Assembly: GCF_016899755.1 (NCBI RefSeq)
Contig: NZ_JACJJC010000015.1
Coordinates: 1-64,000 of the forward strand
Direction: 5' to 3'
DNA length: 64,000 nt
Source: Sutterella massiliensis
Lineage (GTDB): Bacteria; Pseudomonadota; Gammaproteobacteria; Burkholderiales; Burkholderiaceae_F
Shown here one piece after another: positions 1-12,398 of this stretch; the stretch's first letter is position 1; each line of letters opens with the position of its first letter. The notes below the pieces were generated by a model, which made no database searches, was not told the origin of the DNA, and worked only from the letters and a program-made list of their open reading frames with translations. Made by a program: the position numbers and the translations under genes.

Positions 1-88
1 CGTGGAATGGAAACAACCGTACGGCGCCAGGCTCTTGCCAAGAGTGCGAATAAATGCCCTCCATTCCGGGGTTGAACCGCCCTAAAGA

Positions 89-790
89 ATGGAAATGGAA
101 CCGGTAGATTTAACCGGTTTCGGGGAACGGCACATCGATGCCTTCATCTCGAGCTCGGGCTTTTATTGGCAGATGCTGCACGGCAGCGGCGTCCGCGCGA
201 TCGCTACGCGCTCGACGCCTTATGCCGTCAACCCGAACGCCAGTGCCGCAGCCGTTGTGCTCGTTCCCGAAGGAAGCGGAATCGAAGAATTTTCGGATCT
301 AAAAGGCAAGCGTATCGGCGCAAGCCGCCCCAATGCTTTCACGACGCGGGCGTTGCCGCTTGCCGCCTTAGCTGCCGAGACGGGGTTGCTTCCCGACGAG
401 AGCGGGATTCAATGGACGTATGTGCATAAGACGGGCGGCACAGCGCTGCTCTGGCTTCTCGATGTCGGTCGAGTTGATGCCGTCTTCCTCCGCGCTTGCT
501 GGCTTGAGGAAAACAACGTGCAAATCGAAGGGAAATGGCGCGTGCTTGAGCCTTTTGAAGACAGCCTAGCGTGCCGTCATTCCACGAAGAGCGTCCCGGG
601 CATGACGCTTGCCGTCACCAACGCCGTTTCCCCTGACAAGGGTGCCATCATCGCTCGAACCGTCTTCACAATGAAGGATGAGCATGAAGCGCCGATTTGG
701 GGGGGTGCGACGGATTTTCGGGACGTCGACAACGTCTTCCGACCCCTTCTGCTTTTTTCTGGGAAGAGGTTTCGTTTGGCGAAAAGTTAA
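89..790 (+). pseudogene. Truncated PhnD-like substrate-binding/sensor domain
   Basis: The 233-residue product resembles the periplasmic binding fold of PhnD-type ABC proteins and of the input domain of TtrS-like sensor kinases. It contains the typical stretches DLKGKRIGAS, RVDAVFLRACWLEE and FRDVDNVFRPLL. It lacks the signal peptide and the first lobe strands, and an in-frame TAA lies just before the first ATG (83-85). At the other end the family resemblance stops right after VFRPLL and is replaced by an unrelated tail of about 14 residues. A functional protein would need both missing ends, so I read this as a remnant, probably of a sensor, cut by the neighbouring ATPase cassette. An alternative is a short orphan binding protein, but with no signal peptide that is unlikely. 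Confidence 0.6.
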
Positions 791-845
791 ACATTTTAGG
801 ATTACAATCCTTAAAAAGTTAAATAATTTGGGATTACGATGCCAA
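782..845 (+). repeat. Two 32-bp tandem direct repeats containing palindromes, upstream of ATPase
   Basis: Units 782-813 and 814-845 match at 25 of 32 positions. Each starts AAAAGTTAAA and carries the core GGATTAC(A/G)AT. In unit 1 the core lies in a dyad (TTTTAGGATT / AATCCTTAAAA, 794-816). In unit 2 it lies in TTTGG...GCCAAA. The second unit ends just before the ATPase start codon. The arrangement suggests a two-site operator or autoregulatory element. The stop codon of the truncated upstream gene lies inside unit 1. Confidence 0.7.
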
Positions 846-846
846 A

Positions 847-1995
847 ATGTTCGATTTTCCATACATACCTCGAGCCCTGGAGAAGCAGCTTGTAACGCCG
901 GGTCTTGCCGGCCGCGCTGAAATCATTCTTGGGCCAAGACAAGTCGGCAAGAGCACGCTCCTCAATAAGCTCGCGCAAGGAAAGCGTCACCTTGTGCTCA
1001 CCGGTGAAGATGAGGACGATTTGGCCGTTCTCGCCGATCCGAAGTCGTATCTGCCGCTTCTGGAGCAGTTTCCGTACATCATCATTGACGAAGCGCAGTT
1101 CGTTCCGGGTATAGGCCGTGTCATCAAGCGCATGGTGGATTCGAACCATGCCGGGTGCCGACTTTTTGTGACCGGATCGAGTTCGCTGGAACTGGCCGGC
1201 GGCATGAAGGAATCGGCGGCTGGGCGTTTCAATACCTACAATCTGTGGCCGTTCTCTCTGGAAGAACTCGCTGCGCACACGTCCTGGATCGAAGTCAAAC
1301 GCCAGATTCAAGATCGCATGATTTACGGCTGTTGTCCGGCTGTCGTGAACGAACCACAGCATGCGAAGCAGTATCTGCTCGATTTCGCGGATGCCGTCCT
1401 CTACAAGGACCTTTTCAAGCTCGCCGAAATGCGAAAGCCGACTGAGCTCGTAAAGTTGGTGAAGTATTTGGCTTACAACGTCGGCTCCGAAGTGAAATAC
1501 GCAACGGTGGCGAGAGAGCTCGGCATTCAAAATAAGACGATTGAACGCTACGTCGACCTGCTTGAAGCCTGCTTCATCATCAAGACGGTGCCGTCACTCT
1601 CATGCAATCCGCAATCCGAAATTAAGCTCGGCAAAAAGATTTATTTCTACGACAACGGCATACGCAATGCCCTAATCCGCGATTTTTCGCCTCTGCCAGT
1701 TAGAACGGATGCAGGTGCGCTTTGGGAAAATTTGTTCTTTACGGAGCGCTTGAAACACCATGCCTTCCGCTGCGACGGCGCTGAAATTTATTTCTGGCGC
1801 ACGCGCGCGAAGCACGAAGTCGATTTCCTTGAGGTTCTAAACGGAAAAGTAAGGGCCTTTGAGTGCAAATCGAGCGCCAAATCGAAAACGACTTCGATTA
1901 AAGCGTTTGAGCGCGCGTACCCTGAAACAAAGGTCGCTATCGCAACGCCGAACAATATCGACGTGATTGCGAACGACGAGCGTTTGACGGATTGA
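847..1995 (+). CDS. AAA ATPase with DUF4143 domain
   Basis: This 382-residue protein belongs to the AAA_14/DUF4143 family, whose physiological role is not settled. The Walker A motif GPRQVGKST lies near residues 30-38 and the Walker B motif YIIIDEAQ near 78-85, followed by a sensor segment FVTGSSS. The second half carries the DUF4143 region with the nuclease-like pattern WRTRAKHEVDFLE...FECKSS, as usual for the family. Length is typical and the gene looks intact. Such genes are commonly scattered as single-gene mobile cassettes. Here it sits directly downstream of a truncated gene and behind its own tandem repeat, which supports acquisition as a unit. Family assignment is firm; function is unknown. 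Confidence 0.9.
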   Translation: MFDFPYIPRALEKQLVTPGLAGRAEIILGPRQVGKSTLLNKLAQGKRHLVLTGEDEDDLAVLADPKSYLPLLEQFPYIIIDEAQFVPGIGRVIKRMVDSNHAGCRLFVTGSSSLELAGGMKESAAGRFNTYNLWPFSLEELAAHTSWIEVKRQIQDRMIYGCCPAVVNEPQHAKQYLLDFADAVLYKDLFKLAEMRKPTELVKLVKYLAYNVGSEVKYATVARELGIQNKTIERYVDLLEACFIIKTVPSLSCNPQSEIKLGKKIYFYDNGIRNALIRDFSPLPVRTDAGALWENLFFTERLKHHAFRCDGAEIYFWRTRAKHEVDFLEVLNGKVRAFECKSSAKSKTTSIKAFERAYPETKVAIATPNNIDVIANDERLTD

Positions 1996-2066
1996 TCAAG
2001 GCACCTGGGAAGAGCTTCGAGCACGGCGGCTTCCCGAAGTTGACGGCCGTTCGCTTTTGGGCGGCT
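1996..2066 (+). other. Short spacer with coding-like remnant
   Basis: One forward frame here reads without stops as DQGTWEELRARRLPEVDG and onward, with codon use like real genes. No start or recognised family is visible. It could be a scrap of the gene interrupted by the ATPase cassette, or chance. Confidence 0.2.
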
Positions 2067-2098
2067 CTCCGTCCGAATTCGTGAAAATTCGGACGGAG
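2067..2098. terminator. 13-bp stem terminator between convergent genes
   Basis: Perfect inverted repeat CTCCGTCCGAATT (2067-2079) and its complement (2086-2098) with a 6-nt loop. It lies between the ends of the ATPase gene (+) and the activase gene (-). T-tracts are weak on both sides, so it may work bidirectionally and inefficiently. Confidence 0.65.
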
Positions 2099-2111
2099 GC
2101 GATTCTTTGCA

Positions 2112-5100
2112 TCAGTGTGAAGCCGCGCCGCGGTGAGCTTCTTCGTGCCGGCGCTTGAAGTTCTCGCGCGCCTGTGCGAGGAAGAGCTTGAGGCGGTTGG
2201 CGACGTTCGAGCGCGAGGTGCCCGCTTCGAAGTCGATCGCGCAGAGGTTTGCCTGCGGGAAGTCGGTGCGAAGGCGCCGCATGACGCCCTTGCCCGTGAT
2301 GTGGTTCGGCAGGCACCCGAAGGGCTGCAGGCAGACGACGTTCTCTGCGCCCGTATTGATGAAGTCGAGCATTTCGGCCGTGAGAAGCCAGCCTTCGCCC
2401 GCCTCCTGGCCGGGTGAAACGAACCCCTTGATGAGTTCGAGCCCGTCCTTGAGCGTCGTGACGCCTTCGAGCGGCGTCCCCTTCAAGGCCTCGGCCATCG
2501 GGCGGCGCAGCGACTCGAGGTGACGTGCGGCGAGCCACGCGAAACCCGCTTTAAGCTTTGATGCGCCGAAAGCCTGCGCCTGGAAGATGTCGTCGTTGAG
2601 GCAGTAGAGGAAGAAGCTCGAGAGGTCCCCAAGCACGGGTTCGGCCCCTTCGGCAATGATCTCTTCGACGATTTCGAGGTTCGCTCTCGGGTGGTACTTG
2701 AGCAGAATTTCGCCGACGATCCCGACGCGGGGCTTCGGCGTCGTGCTGCGCGGCAGCGCCATGAAGTCGCGTACCATTTCGACGGCGTCGCGCGAGAAGG
2801 CGCGCCCGTCGCCGCGCTGCGCGGCCGCAATGGCGCGCGCCGTCCATTTGCGCATGAGAGGTTCGGTGCTGCCTTTCTCAAGCTCGTAGGCGCGCACAAA
2901 GAAGGAGAGTCGCTGCATGAGGTCGCCGTAAACGAGCGCGACCATGAGGCGATGCAGACCCTTGAGGCCGATATTGAGCTGTTCGGCACCTTCGATGCGT
3001 CCTGCCGAGAGTGAAACGACCGGAATGTCGTCGCAGCCCACCTCTTCGAGCGCCCACTTCAGCAGATTCGGGTAGTTCGTTGCGCGGCAGGGACCGCACG
3101 TCTGCGCCAAAAGAAGCGCCGAGTGCGCGTGATCGATCTCTTCGCTTTGGAGCGCATCAAGGAGCTGCCCGATCACGACGATCGCAGGGTAACAGGCGTC
3201 GTTGTTGACGTGTGCGAGTCCGAGCTCGATCGCCTGCGGACGAACTTCCGGGAGGATCCGAACGTCCCAGCCGAGCGAGCGCAGCGCGCCCGCGATGATC
3301 GGGAAGTGGATCGGCGCCATCTGCGGCGCGTAGAGCGTGCGCCGCGCGATCGGCGTGTTTTGCGCTTGGGGCTTGCGCTTTTGCGTCGCGGCGTTGAGAA
3401 GCTCGATCGGAATGGTCCGGTGCGTCGTGCGGCGGTCTTCAACGGCCGCGAGGAGCGAGCGCAGTCGAATGCGAGCGGCACCAAGCGTGTCGCCTTCGTC
3501 GATCTTGAGCATCGTGAAGAGCTTGCCCGCGGGCTCGAGAAGACGCTTGATCTGCTCGGAGGTGATGGCGTCGAGCCCGCAGCCGAAGCTCACGAGTTGC
3601 ACGAGCTCGGCGTGCGGTGTTCGGAGCACGAGAGAAGCTGCGCGGTAAAGGCGGCTGTGGAAAGTCCACTGATTGACGACTTCGATCCCTTCGGGCTGCG
3701 GGGCGAGATGCGCCACCGCATCTTCGGTGACGACTGCCGCCCCCATCGATTCGATGAGCGAGGGGATGCCGTGGTTGACGAGCGGGTCCAGGTGATAGGG
3801 ATGGCCCGCGAGCACGATGAGCGGCTCCTGCGAGGCTTCATGCGCGCGCCAGAGCGCTTCGCCCTTGGCACGCACGTCGGCGCGGTAGGCGGCTAGCGCC
3901 GCTTCGCCCGCCTTGATCGCCTCGCGCACACGCTTGGCGTCGAGCTTCGGAAACGCTTCGAGAAGCGCACGCTCGACGCTCTTGGCGTTGGCAAGGTCGA
4001 CAAAGGGCGTGTGGATCGCGACCGCCGGGAAGCTCTCCGAGGCGTTGAGCTTCAATGCTTCCGGGTAGCCGCCCACAACGGGACAGGCGAATCGTCCGTC
4101 GGCTTCGCGGTAGGGCGTCCCTTCGCGCGGCACGCACGGGAACCAGATTTCCGAGAGCCCCGCATGCGCGAGTTCTGCGAGGTGTCCGTGCGCGAGTTTC
4201 GCCGGGAAGCAGAGCGTTTGCGACGGAATCGTGTCGGTGCCGAGCTGCGCCATAGCATGGTCCGAGGCGCGCGAGAGCACGACGCGAAAGCCGAGCGTCG
4301 TGAAGATTTCGAACCAGTACGGATAGTGTTCGTAAAGATTGAGGACGCGCGGAATACCGACGGCGCCCATGGGGGCGTCCTTTTCGTCGAGCGGCGTCTG
4401 GCCGAAGAGGCGGTTGAGCTTCCAGTCGACAAAGGTTTCGGTTGTCTTCTTGCGTGCGCCGCCCGACTTCATCGCGAATTCGCAGCGGTTGCCGCTAAAG
4501 AACTTCTGCCCCGACGGGAAGCGGTTCATCTGCAGCTCGCAGTGGTTGCCGCAGCCCTTGCAGCGGAAGCGCCGCTGCAGCACGCGCGCGGCGTCGAGCA
4601 TCTCGGTGCGGATTTCTAGCGGTGCCGTATCGTTCGTCGTGCGCTCGAGCGCGAGAAGCGCCGCGCCGTAGGCACCCATGAGGCCCGCGATGTCGGGGCG
4701 AACGACGTTGCGGCCGATCTGCTGCTCAAAGGCGCGAAGCACCGCGTCGTTGAGGAACGTCCCGCCCTGAACGACGACGTGTTCGCCCAAGGACTTCGGG
4801 TCGTGAATGCGAAGGACCTTGTAGAGTGCGTTGCGGACAATCGAGCGGCAAAGGCCCGCGGCGATGTCTTCGATCGGCGCGCCGTCGCGCTGTGACTGAC
4901 GCACCTTCGAATTCATGAAGACCGTGCAGCGCGTGCCGAGGTCGCACGGGTGTTTGGCATTGAGCGCGGCTTCAACGAAGTCCGAGAGCGGCAGATGAAG
5001 CTGCTGCGCGAAGGTCTGCAGAAACGAGCCGCAGCCCGAAGAGCAAGCTTCGTTGAGCTTCACGCTTGCGATGAGACCTTGCTTCACCTCAAGACACTTC

Positions 5101-6401
5101 ATGTCCTGGCCGCCGATGTCGATCACATAGCTCACGTCGGGCTCGAAGGCGACAGCCGCGCGCTGGTGCGCGAGCGTCTCGACTTCGGCGAACTGCCCGC
5201 CGAGGGCGGCTTTGGCAAGGTCTGCGCCGTAGCCCGTCGAGCAGATCGCGCGAAGCGAGGCACCTTCGGGGATGAGCTCGATGAGCTTTTTCACCTGCGC
5301 GTAGAGGCGCTCAAGCGGATTGCCTTCATTCAATTCGTACCAGCTGTAGGCAAGGCGCCCTTCGCCGTCGACGACTGCCCCCTTAACGGTGGTTGAGCCC
5401 AAGTCGATCCCGAGAAAGAGCGGCCCCTGCGTGTCCTCGAGCGCGATGCGCTCGGCCTTTTCGGCTGCATGGCGCGTTTCGAATTCGGCACGTTCGGCGG
5501 CCGTCGCAAAGAGCGCAGGGAGATTCGCGTCGTCTTCGGGCGGCAGTTTCGTTTTTTCGAGCGTATCGACAAAGCCTGCGAGCGTCTCAAAGGGCTTGGC
5601 GGCCGCAACGTCCGCGCGCCGCTCGTCAAAACCTGCCTTGGCGGTGCCCCAGGCGACGGCAAAATGTGCGTCGTCGAACTGCAGGAACGTGTTCCCTTCG
5701 CGCGCGAGTTTGCGCTTGAAGGCTTCGCGCAATTCAGACAAGAATGAAAGCGGACCGCCGAGGAACCCGATGCGGCCGCGCACGGCGCGCCCGCAGGCAA
5801 GACCGCCGATCGTCTGTTCGGCGACGGCGTCGAAAACCGAGCGCGCGATTTCTGCTTTAGGAATACCGGCATTCAAAAGCGACACGACGTCGGTTTTGGC
5901 AAAGACGCCGCAGCGCGAAGCGATCGGGTGCGAGAGCGTCGCGTCCGCTGCGAGCGTGTTGAGTCCAGATGCGTCCGTGTCGAGGAGGCTCGCCATTTGG
6001 TCGATAAAGGCGCCCGTGCCGCCGGCGCACGCTTCGTTCATGCGCAGTTCGACGCCGTTCGAGAGATAAAGAAGCTTGGCGTCTTCGCCGCCGAGCTCAA
6101 TCGCGACGTCGAGTTCGGGGGCATGGGCGCGCAGATAGGTCGAAGCGGCGAGCACTTCCTGTACGAAAGGCGTGCCGAGCGCCTGCGCAAGGCGCAGCGC
6201 GCCCGAGCCCGAAAAGAGCACGCGAACGGGCGAATTCGCCGCCTGCGGGCAGCTGCGGTCGAGATCGCGCAGCGCGCCGATAAGCGTCTCGCTCACGGCA
6301 CTCTTATGCCGGACATAGTTGCGTGCGATTGCATCACCGGCTTCATTGAGAAGCACATATTTGATGGTGGTGGAACCGAGGTCGATGCCTAAGGCGTACA
6401 T
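2112..6401 (-). CDS. Giant 2-hydroxyacyl-CoA dehydratase activase (BadF/HgdC type, two ATPase domains, DUF2229)
   Basis: This 1429-residue protein combines two ASKHA-type activase domains with a long C-terminal region. Domain 1 begins GIDLGSTTIKYVLL at the N-terminus and contains EACAGGTGAFIDQMA. Domain 2 begins GIDLGSTTVKGAVVD near residue 330 and contains EACSSGCGSFLQTFA. A cysteine cluster RCKGCGNHCELQMNRF (near 620) is followed by DUF2229 and a dehydratase-subunit-like C-terminal region. Known small relatives (HgdC, BcrA/D) use ATP to push one electron into a [4Fe-4S] dehydratase or reductase. No dehydratase alpha/beta genes lie nearby, so the partner is unknown. The gene follows a co-directional TetR gene by 11 nt, suggesting one transcript. 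Large fused proteins of this kind are widespread in anaerobes; their substrate is not established. Confidence 0.9.
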   Translation of the reverse strand: MYALGIDLGSTTIKYVLLNEAGDAIARNYVRHKSAVSETLIGALRDLDRSCPQAANSPVRVLFSGSGALRLAQALGTPFVQEVLAASTYLRAHAPELDVAIELGGEDAKLLYLSNGVELRMNEACAGGTGAFIDQMASLLDTDASGLNTLAADATLSHPIASRCGVFAKTDVVSLLNAGIPKAEIARSVFDAVAEQTIGGLACGRAVRGRIGFLGGPLSFLSELREAFKRKLAREGNTFLQFDDAHFAVAWGTAKAGFDERRADVAAAKPFETLAGFVDTLEKTKLPPEDDANLPALFATAAERAEFETRHAAEKAERIALEDTQGPLFLGIDLGSTTVKGAVVDGEGRLAYSWYELNEGNPLERLYAQVKKLIELIPEGASLRAICSTGYGADLAKAALGGQFAEVETLAHQRAAVAFEPDVSYVIDIGGQDMKCLEVKQGLIASVKLNEACSSGCGSFLQTFAQQLHLPLSDFVEAALNAKHPCDLGTRCTVFMNSKVRQSQRDGAPIEDIAAGLCRSIVRNALYKVLRIHDPKSLGEHVVVQGGTFLNDAVLRAFEQQIGRNVVRPDIAGLMGAYGAALLALERTTNDTAPLEIRTEMLDAARVLQRRFRCKGCGNHCELQMNRFPSGQKFFSGNRCEFAMKSGGARKKTTETFVDWKLNRLFGQTPLDEKDAPMGAVGIPRVLNLYEHYPYWFEIFTTLGFRVVLSRASDHAMAQLGTDTIPSQTLCFPAKLAHGHLAELAHAGLSEIWFPCVPREGTPYREADGRFACPVVGGYPEALKLNASESFPAVAIHTPFVDLANAKSVERALLEAFPKLDAKRVREAIKAGEAALAAYRADVRAKGEALWRAHEASQEPLIVLAGHPYHLDPLVNHGIPSLIESMGAAVVTEDAVAHLAPQPEGIEVVNQWTFHSRLYRAASLVLRTPHAELVQLVSFGCGLDAITSEQIKRLLEPAGKLFTMLKIDEGDTLGAARIRLRSLLAAVEDRRTTHRTIPIELLNAATQKRKPQAQNTPIARRTLYAPQMAPIHFPIIAGALRSLGWDVRILPEVRPQAIELGLAHVNNDACYPAIVVIGQLLDALQSEEIDHAHSALLLAQTCGPCRATNYPNLLKWALEEVGCDDIPVVSLSAGRIEGAEQLNIGLKGLHRLMVALVYGDLMQRLSFFVRAYELEKGSTEPLMRKWTARAIAAAQRGDGRAFSRDAVEMVRDFMALPRSTTPKPRVGIVGEILLKYHPRANLEIVEEIIAEGAEPVLGDLSSFFLYCLNDDIFQAQAFGASKLKAGFAWLAARHLESLRRPMAEALKGTPLEGVTTLKDGLELIKGFVSPGQEAGEGWLLTAEMLDFINTGAENVVCLQPFGCLPNHITGKGVMRRLRTDFPQANLCAIDFEAGTSRSNVANRLKLFLAQARENFKRRHEEAHRGAASH

Positions 6402-6412
6402 ATGGAGTCGAA

Positions 6413-7126
6413 TCAGCGAATGAGGTTGTTCGGGCAGCTTTCGCCGTCGGCGGGCTGCTCAAGTGTTGCACTCGGCTTGAGCTTGGCTGCGCCGAGCGCA
6501 GCCGCGTAAAGGACGTCGGCCGCATAACGCGCGACCGCCTCTTCATCGTACGGTGAACCGCGCTTGACGAGTCCGTGAATGAAGAGCCGCATGAATTCCA
6601 TCCAGGCACGCAGCGCCGCTTTTATGCAGTCTTCACAGATCGGGCCTTTGACCTCGTCGAGCGGCAGAATGCCGAGGAGCACTTCGGTGAAAGTCGGGGT
6701 GTTTTTTGCAACGAGCTCATTGAAAATTTTTGCTGCCTCCGACGAGCAGGAAACGAGCTGTACAAAATCGAGCCGCACGGAAATCGAGCGGATGTATGCA
6801 AGCAGAACGGCTTCGAGCTTTTCGCGCTGCGGCGCGTTCGCGCTCGCTCGCTCGGCCGCTTCGATCGACGAAGTCACGGCTTCGCATTCGCTCTCAACGA
6901 CGGCAGTGAGAAGCGCTGCAGGACTTGCGAAGTAGTGGTAGATCAAATTGCGGGAGATGCCGAGTCGCTCGGCGAGCACCGAAAAAGAAGGCTCGAGCGC
7001 GTGCGACTCGACCAAAAGCTCAAGCGCGGCGCGCACGATCTGCGCGCGGCGGTCCTGCGGAGCGAGCCGCTCGCGAGAGCGGCGCGCATGAGCGTCTGTC
7101 GCGTGGTGGGGAAATTTCGAAGCCAT
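6413..7126 (-). CDS. TetR/AcrR family transcriptional regulator
   Basis: With the start at 7126 (MASKFPHH) the protein has 237 residues. A typical TetR helix-turn-helix lies near residues 30-75 (RAQIVRAALELL, LAERLGISRNLIYHYFASPAALL), followed by a helical ligand/dimer domain with family-poor sequence. A longer frame starting at 7258 adds 44 residues of non-protein-like sequence, so I prefer the internal ATG, although neither start has a strong ribosome binding site. The gene sits 11 nt ahead of the giant activase and probably controls it together with itself. A loose dyad AACAGG-N17-CCTGTT (7144-7172) just upstream is a possible operator. Confidence 0.85.
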   Translation of the reverse strand: MASKFPHHATDAHARRSRERLAPQDRRAQIVRAALELLVESHALEPSFSVLAERLGISRNLIYHYFASPAALLTAVVESECEAVTSSIEAAERASANAPQREKLEAVLLAYIRSISVRLDFVQLVSCSSEAAKIFNELVAKNTPTFTEVLLGILPLDEVKGPICEDCIKAALRAWMEFMRLFIHGLVKRGSPYDEEAVARYAADVLYAAALGAAKLKPSATLEQPADGESCPNNLIR

Positions 7127-7302
7127 TCGAAGCGATGCGTAAAAACAGGATAAAAGTAATTTTGCACCTGTTAAATTGAAGGGGGCGCGCAGCTTCGATT
7201 GGTGTTTATACTGATTTGATTCGCCTATCCTTTCGGGACGATTGATTCCTGTAATCAAGCGTTTCTTTGGCGTTGGGCTGACGTCGTTCTCGAGCGGTGC
7301 AA

Positions 7303-8421
7303 TCAGCGCGAAAAGAGCGAAGCGTCAGGTTCGAACGCGAGAAAGCCTCGGCGCTCGCCTTCGCGCCGTGCCGCCGCAGCGATCTCGACGAACGTGCCCG
7401 CAATCCGCGTGCCGTCTTCAAAGAGCCCTGTGCCGAAAAGAAGGCTGTCGTCGGGTGCTGCCGTGACCGGCGGTGTTGCGGGCACGGCGCCCCGAGCAAT
7501 GTCGAGCATGTCGGCGATCATGGCGTCGGCGGTCGGGCGTCCGCCCGCGCCCTGGCCGAAGAAGCTCATGGGGCCGGCGACGTCACCGTAGAACGAAGCG
7601 AGGTTGTAGTTGCGCCCGACGCCCGCTTCGAGCGAGGTTGAGGAAAGAAGAACGGGCGCGACGCCGAGCGCGAGTGCAGGCGCCTGCGCGTTTGGGCGGT
7701 TCGCGGCGCATCGGCCGAAGGCCATGAAGCGGACCGTTTTGCCTTCTCGAGCGGCTAAGTGCATGAAGTCGACGCTGAGCTTTTCCAGGCCCACGACGGG
7801 AACGGGCGTTTCGACGCCCGGTACGCACCCGAAGGCGGCGGCTGCCGTGACGATCGATTTGTTGACAAGGTCGAAGCCTCCAACGTCAGCCGTTGGATCG
7901 GCTTCGGCAAAGCCGAGCGCCTGCGCTTCGGCGAGTGCCTCCCCGAAGGAAAGGCCGCAGGTCATGCGGTCGATGAGGTAGTTGCCTGTGCCGTTCAGAA
8001 TGCCGCAAAAGCGGTCGATTCGGTCGAACCGCGCAGCTCGGCGCAGGTTGGCGATCCAGGGAATAACGCCGCCGGCACTTGCTTCAAAGGCGAGTACGAC
8101 GCCGCGCTCGCGTGCTATCGAAAGAAGCTTCGGCAGCATCGGCGCAATCGCGGCCTTGTTGGCCGTCACGACGTGCTTACCTGCCAAAAGCGCGCTTTCG
8201 ATGTAGGCAGCTGCCGGTTCTTCGCCGCTCATCGCTTCAGCGACGACTTCAATCGATTCGTCCGAAAGAATCGACGCGATGTCGTCCGTCATGCGCGGGT
8301 CGCCCTGCGTCTTGCCGGAGCGGCGCAGAATGCGCGAAACGACGATCCCGACGGGACGTTCGCCCAGAAGTTCGTCAAGACTGCGTCCGACGGTGCCGTA
8401 GCCGAGAAGAGCGATGTTCAT
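7303..8421 (-). CDS. hom: Homoserine dehydrogenase, short form without ACT domain
   Basis: This enzyme reduces aspartate semialdehyde to homoserine with NAD(P)H, feeding threonine and methionine synthesis. The Rossmann motif LLGYGTVGRSL is at the N-terminus and the cofactor/substrate segment VVTANKAAIA near residue 90. The catalytic-domain signature NGTGNYLIDRM and the run ADPTADVGGFDLVNK are clear. At 372 residues it is shorter than the usual enzyme of about 430 residues and ends without a recognisable ACT regulatory domain, so threonine feedback may be absent. It is flanked by the guaA terminator upstream and the TetR gene downstream, and is probably a single-gene transcript. The assignment to homoserine dehydrogenase is strong. 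Confidence 0.92.
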   Translation of the reverse strand: MNIALLGYGTVGRSLDELLGERPVGIVVSRILRRSGKTQGDPRMTDDIASILSDESIEVVAEAMSGEEPAAAYIESALLAGKHVVTANKAAIAPMLPKLLSIARERGVVLAFEASAGGVIPWIANLRRAARFDRIDRFCGILNGTGNYLIDRMTCGLSFGEALAEAQALGFAEADPTADVGGFDLVNKSIVTAAAAFGCVPGVETPVPVVGLEKLSVDFMHLAAREGKTVRFMAFGRCAANRPNAQAPALALGVAPVLLSSTSLEAGVGRNYNLASFYGDVAGPMSFFGQGAGGRPTADAMIADMLDIARGAVPATPPVTAAPDDSLLFGTGLFEDGTRIAGTFVEIAAAARREGERRGFLAFEPDASLFSR

Positions 8422-8513
8422 GGTCTGAAAAGAAAGCGATGCGCGAATAACAGCTCTCTATCTTAATGGGCAAATGGGGAGATACCGCCTTGCATTTGTG
8501 GAGAGTCAAAGAT

Positions 8514-8548
8514 AAAAAAATCCCCTGCAACTCGATTGGCTGCAGGGG
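8514..8548 (-). terminator. Intrinsic terminator of guaA
   Basis: Hairpin CCCCTGCA (8522-8529) with TGCAGGGG (8541-8548). On the minus strand it is followed by a run of seven T (plus-strand A 8514-8520). It sits directly downstream of the guaA stop codon. Confidence 0.9.
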
Positions 8549-8590
8549 ACACGAGCGTCCGCTAGTAACGTTTTAAGTTACCAATCAGGA

Positions 8591-10162
<1,572 letters not shown>

Positions 10163-10329
10163 TGGATGGACTCGATGGTGGAAAAGAGAACGGTCGTGCC
10201 GACGAACTCGCTACGAGTGCGGCGGTCGGCCGGTTTTTTCGGCCGGGGCTTCGCTTGCGTTGAAGCGGCGCCGTTTTGTCGGGCGTTACTTTAACAGAAA
10301 CGCCCCGTCGGCCGAAGCGGTGTGGTGTC

Positions 10330-10371
10330 AAAAAAGACGCGCCCGAGAGCCGCAGCGGGCTCGGCGGGCGC
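10330..10371 (-). terminator. Intrinsic terminator of guaB
   Basis: Outer stem GCGCCCG (10339-10345) with CGGGCGC (10365-10371) and inner stem GAGCC/GGCTC, followed on the minus strand by a run of six T (plus-strand A 10330-10335). A second hairpin without T-tract (10389-10418) lies between it and the guaB stop. Confidence 0.8.
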
Positions 10372-10431
10372 TTCTTGGAAGGAGAGCGTCGGGCGGACCT
10401 GAAAAAGCGTCCGCCCGAACGGGTGCCTCTA

Positions 10432-12398
<1,967 letters not shown>

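Noticed and set aside
1135..1150. GGATTCGAACC, resembling a tRNA T-loop
   Set aside because: It is inside the well-supported ATPase coding sequence and no tRNA fold surrounds it.
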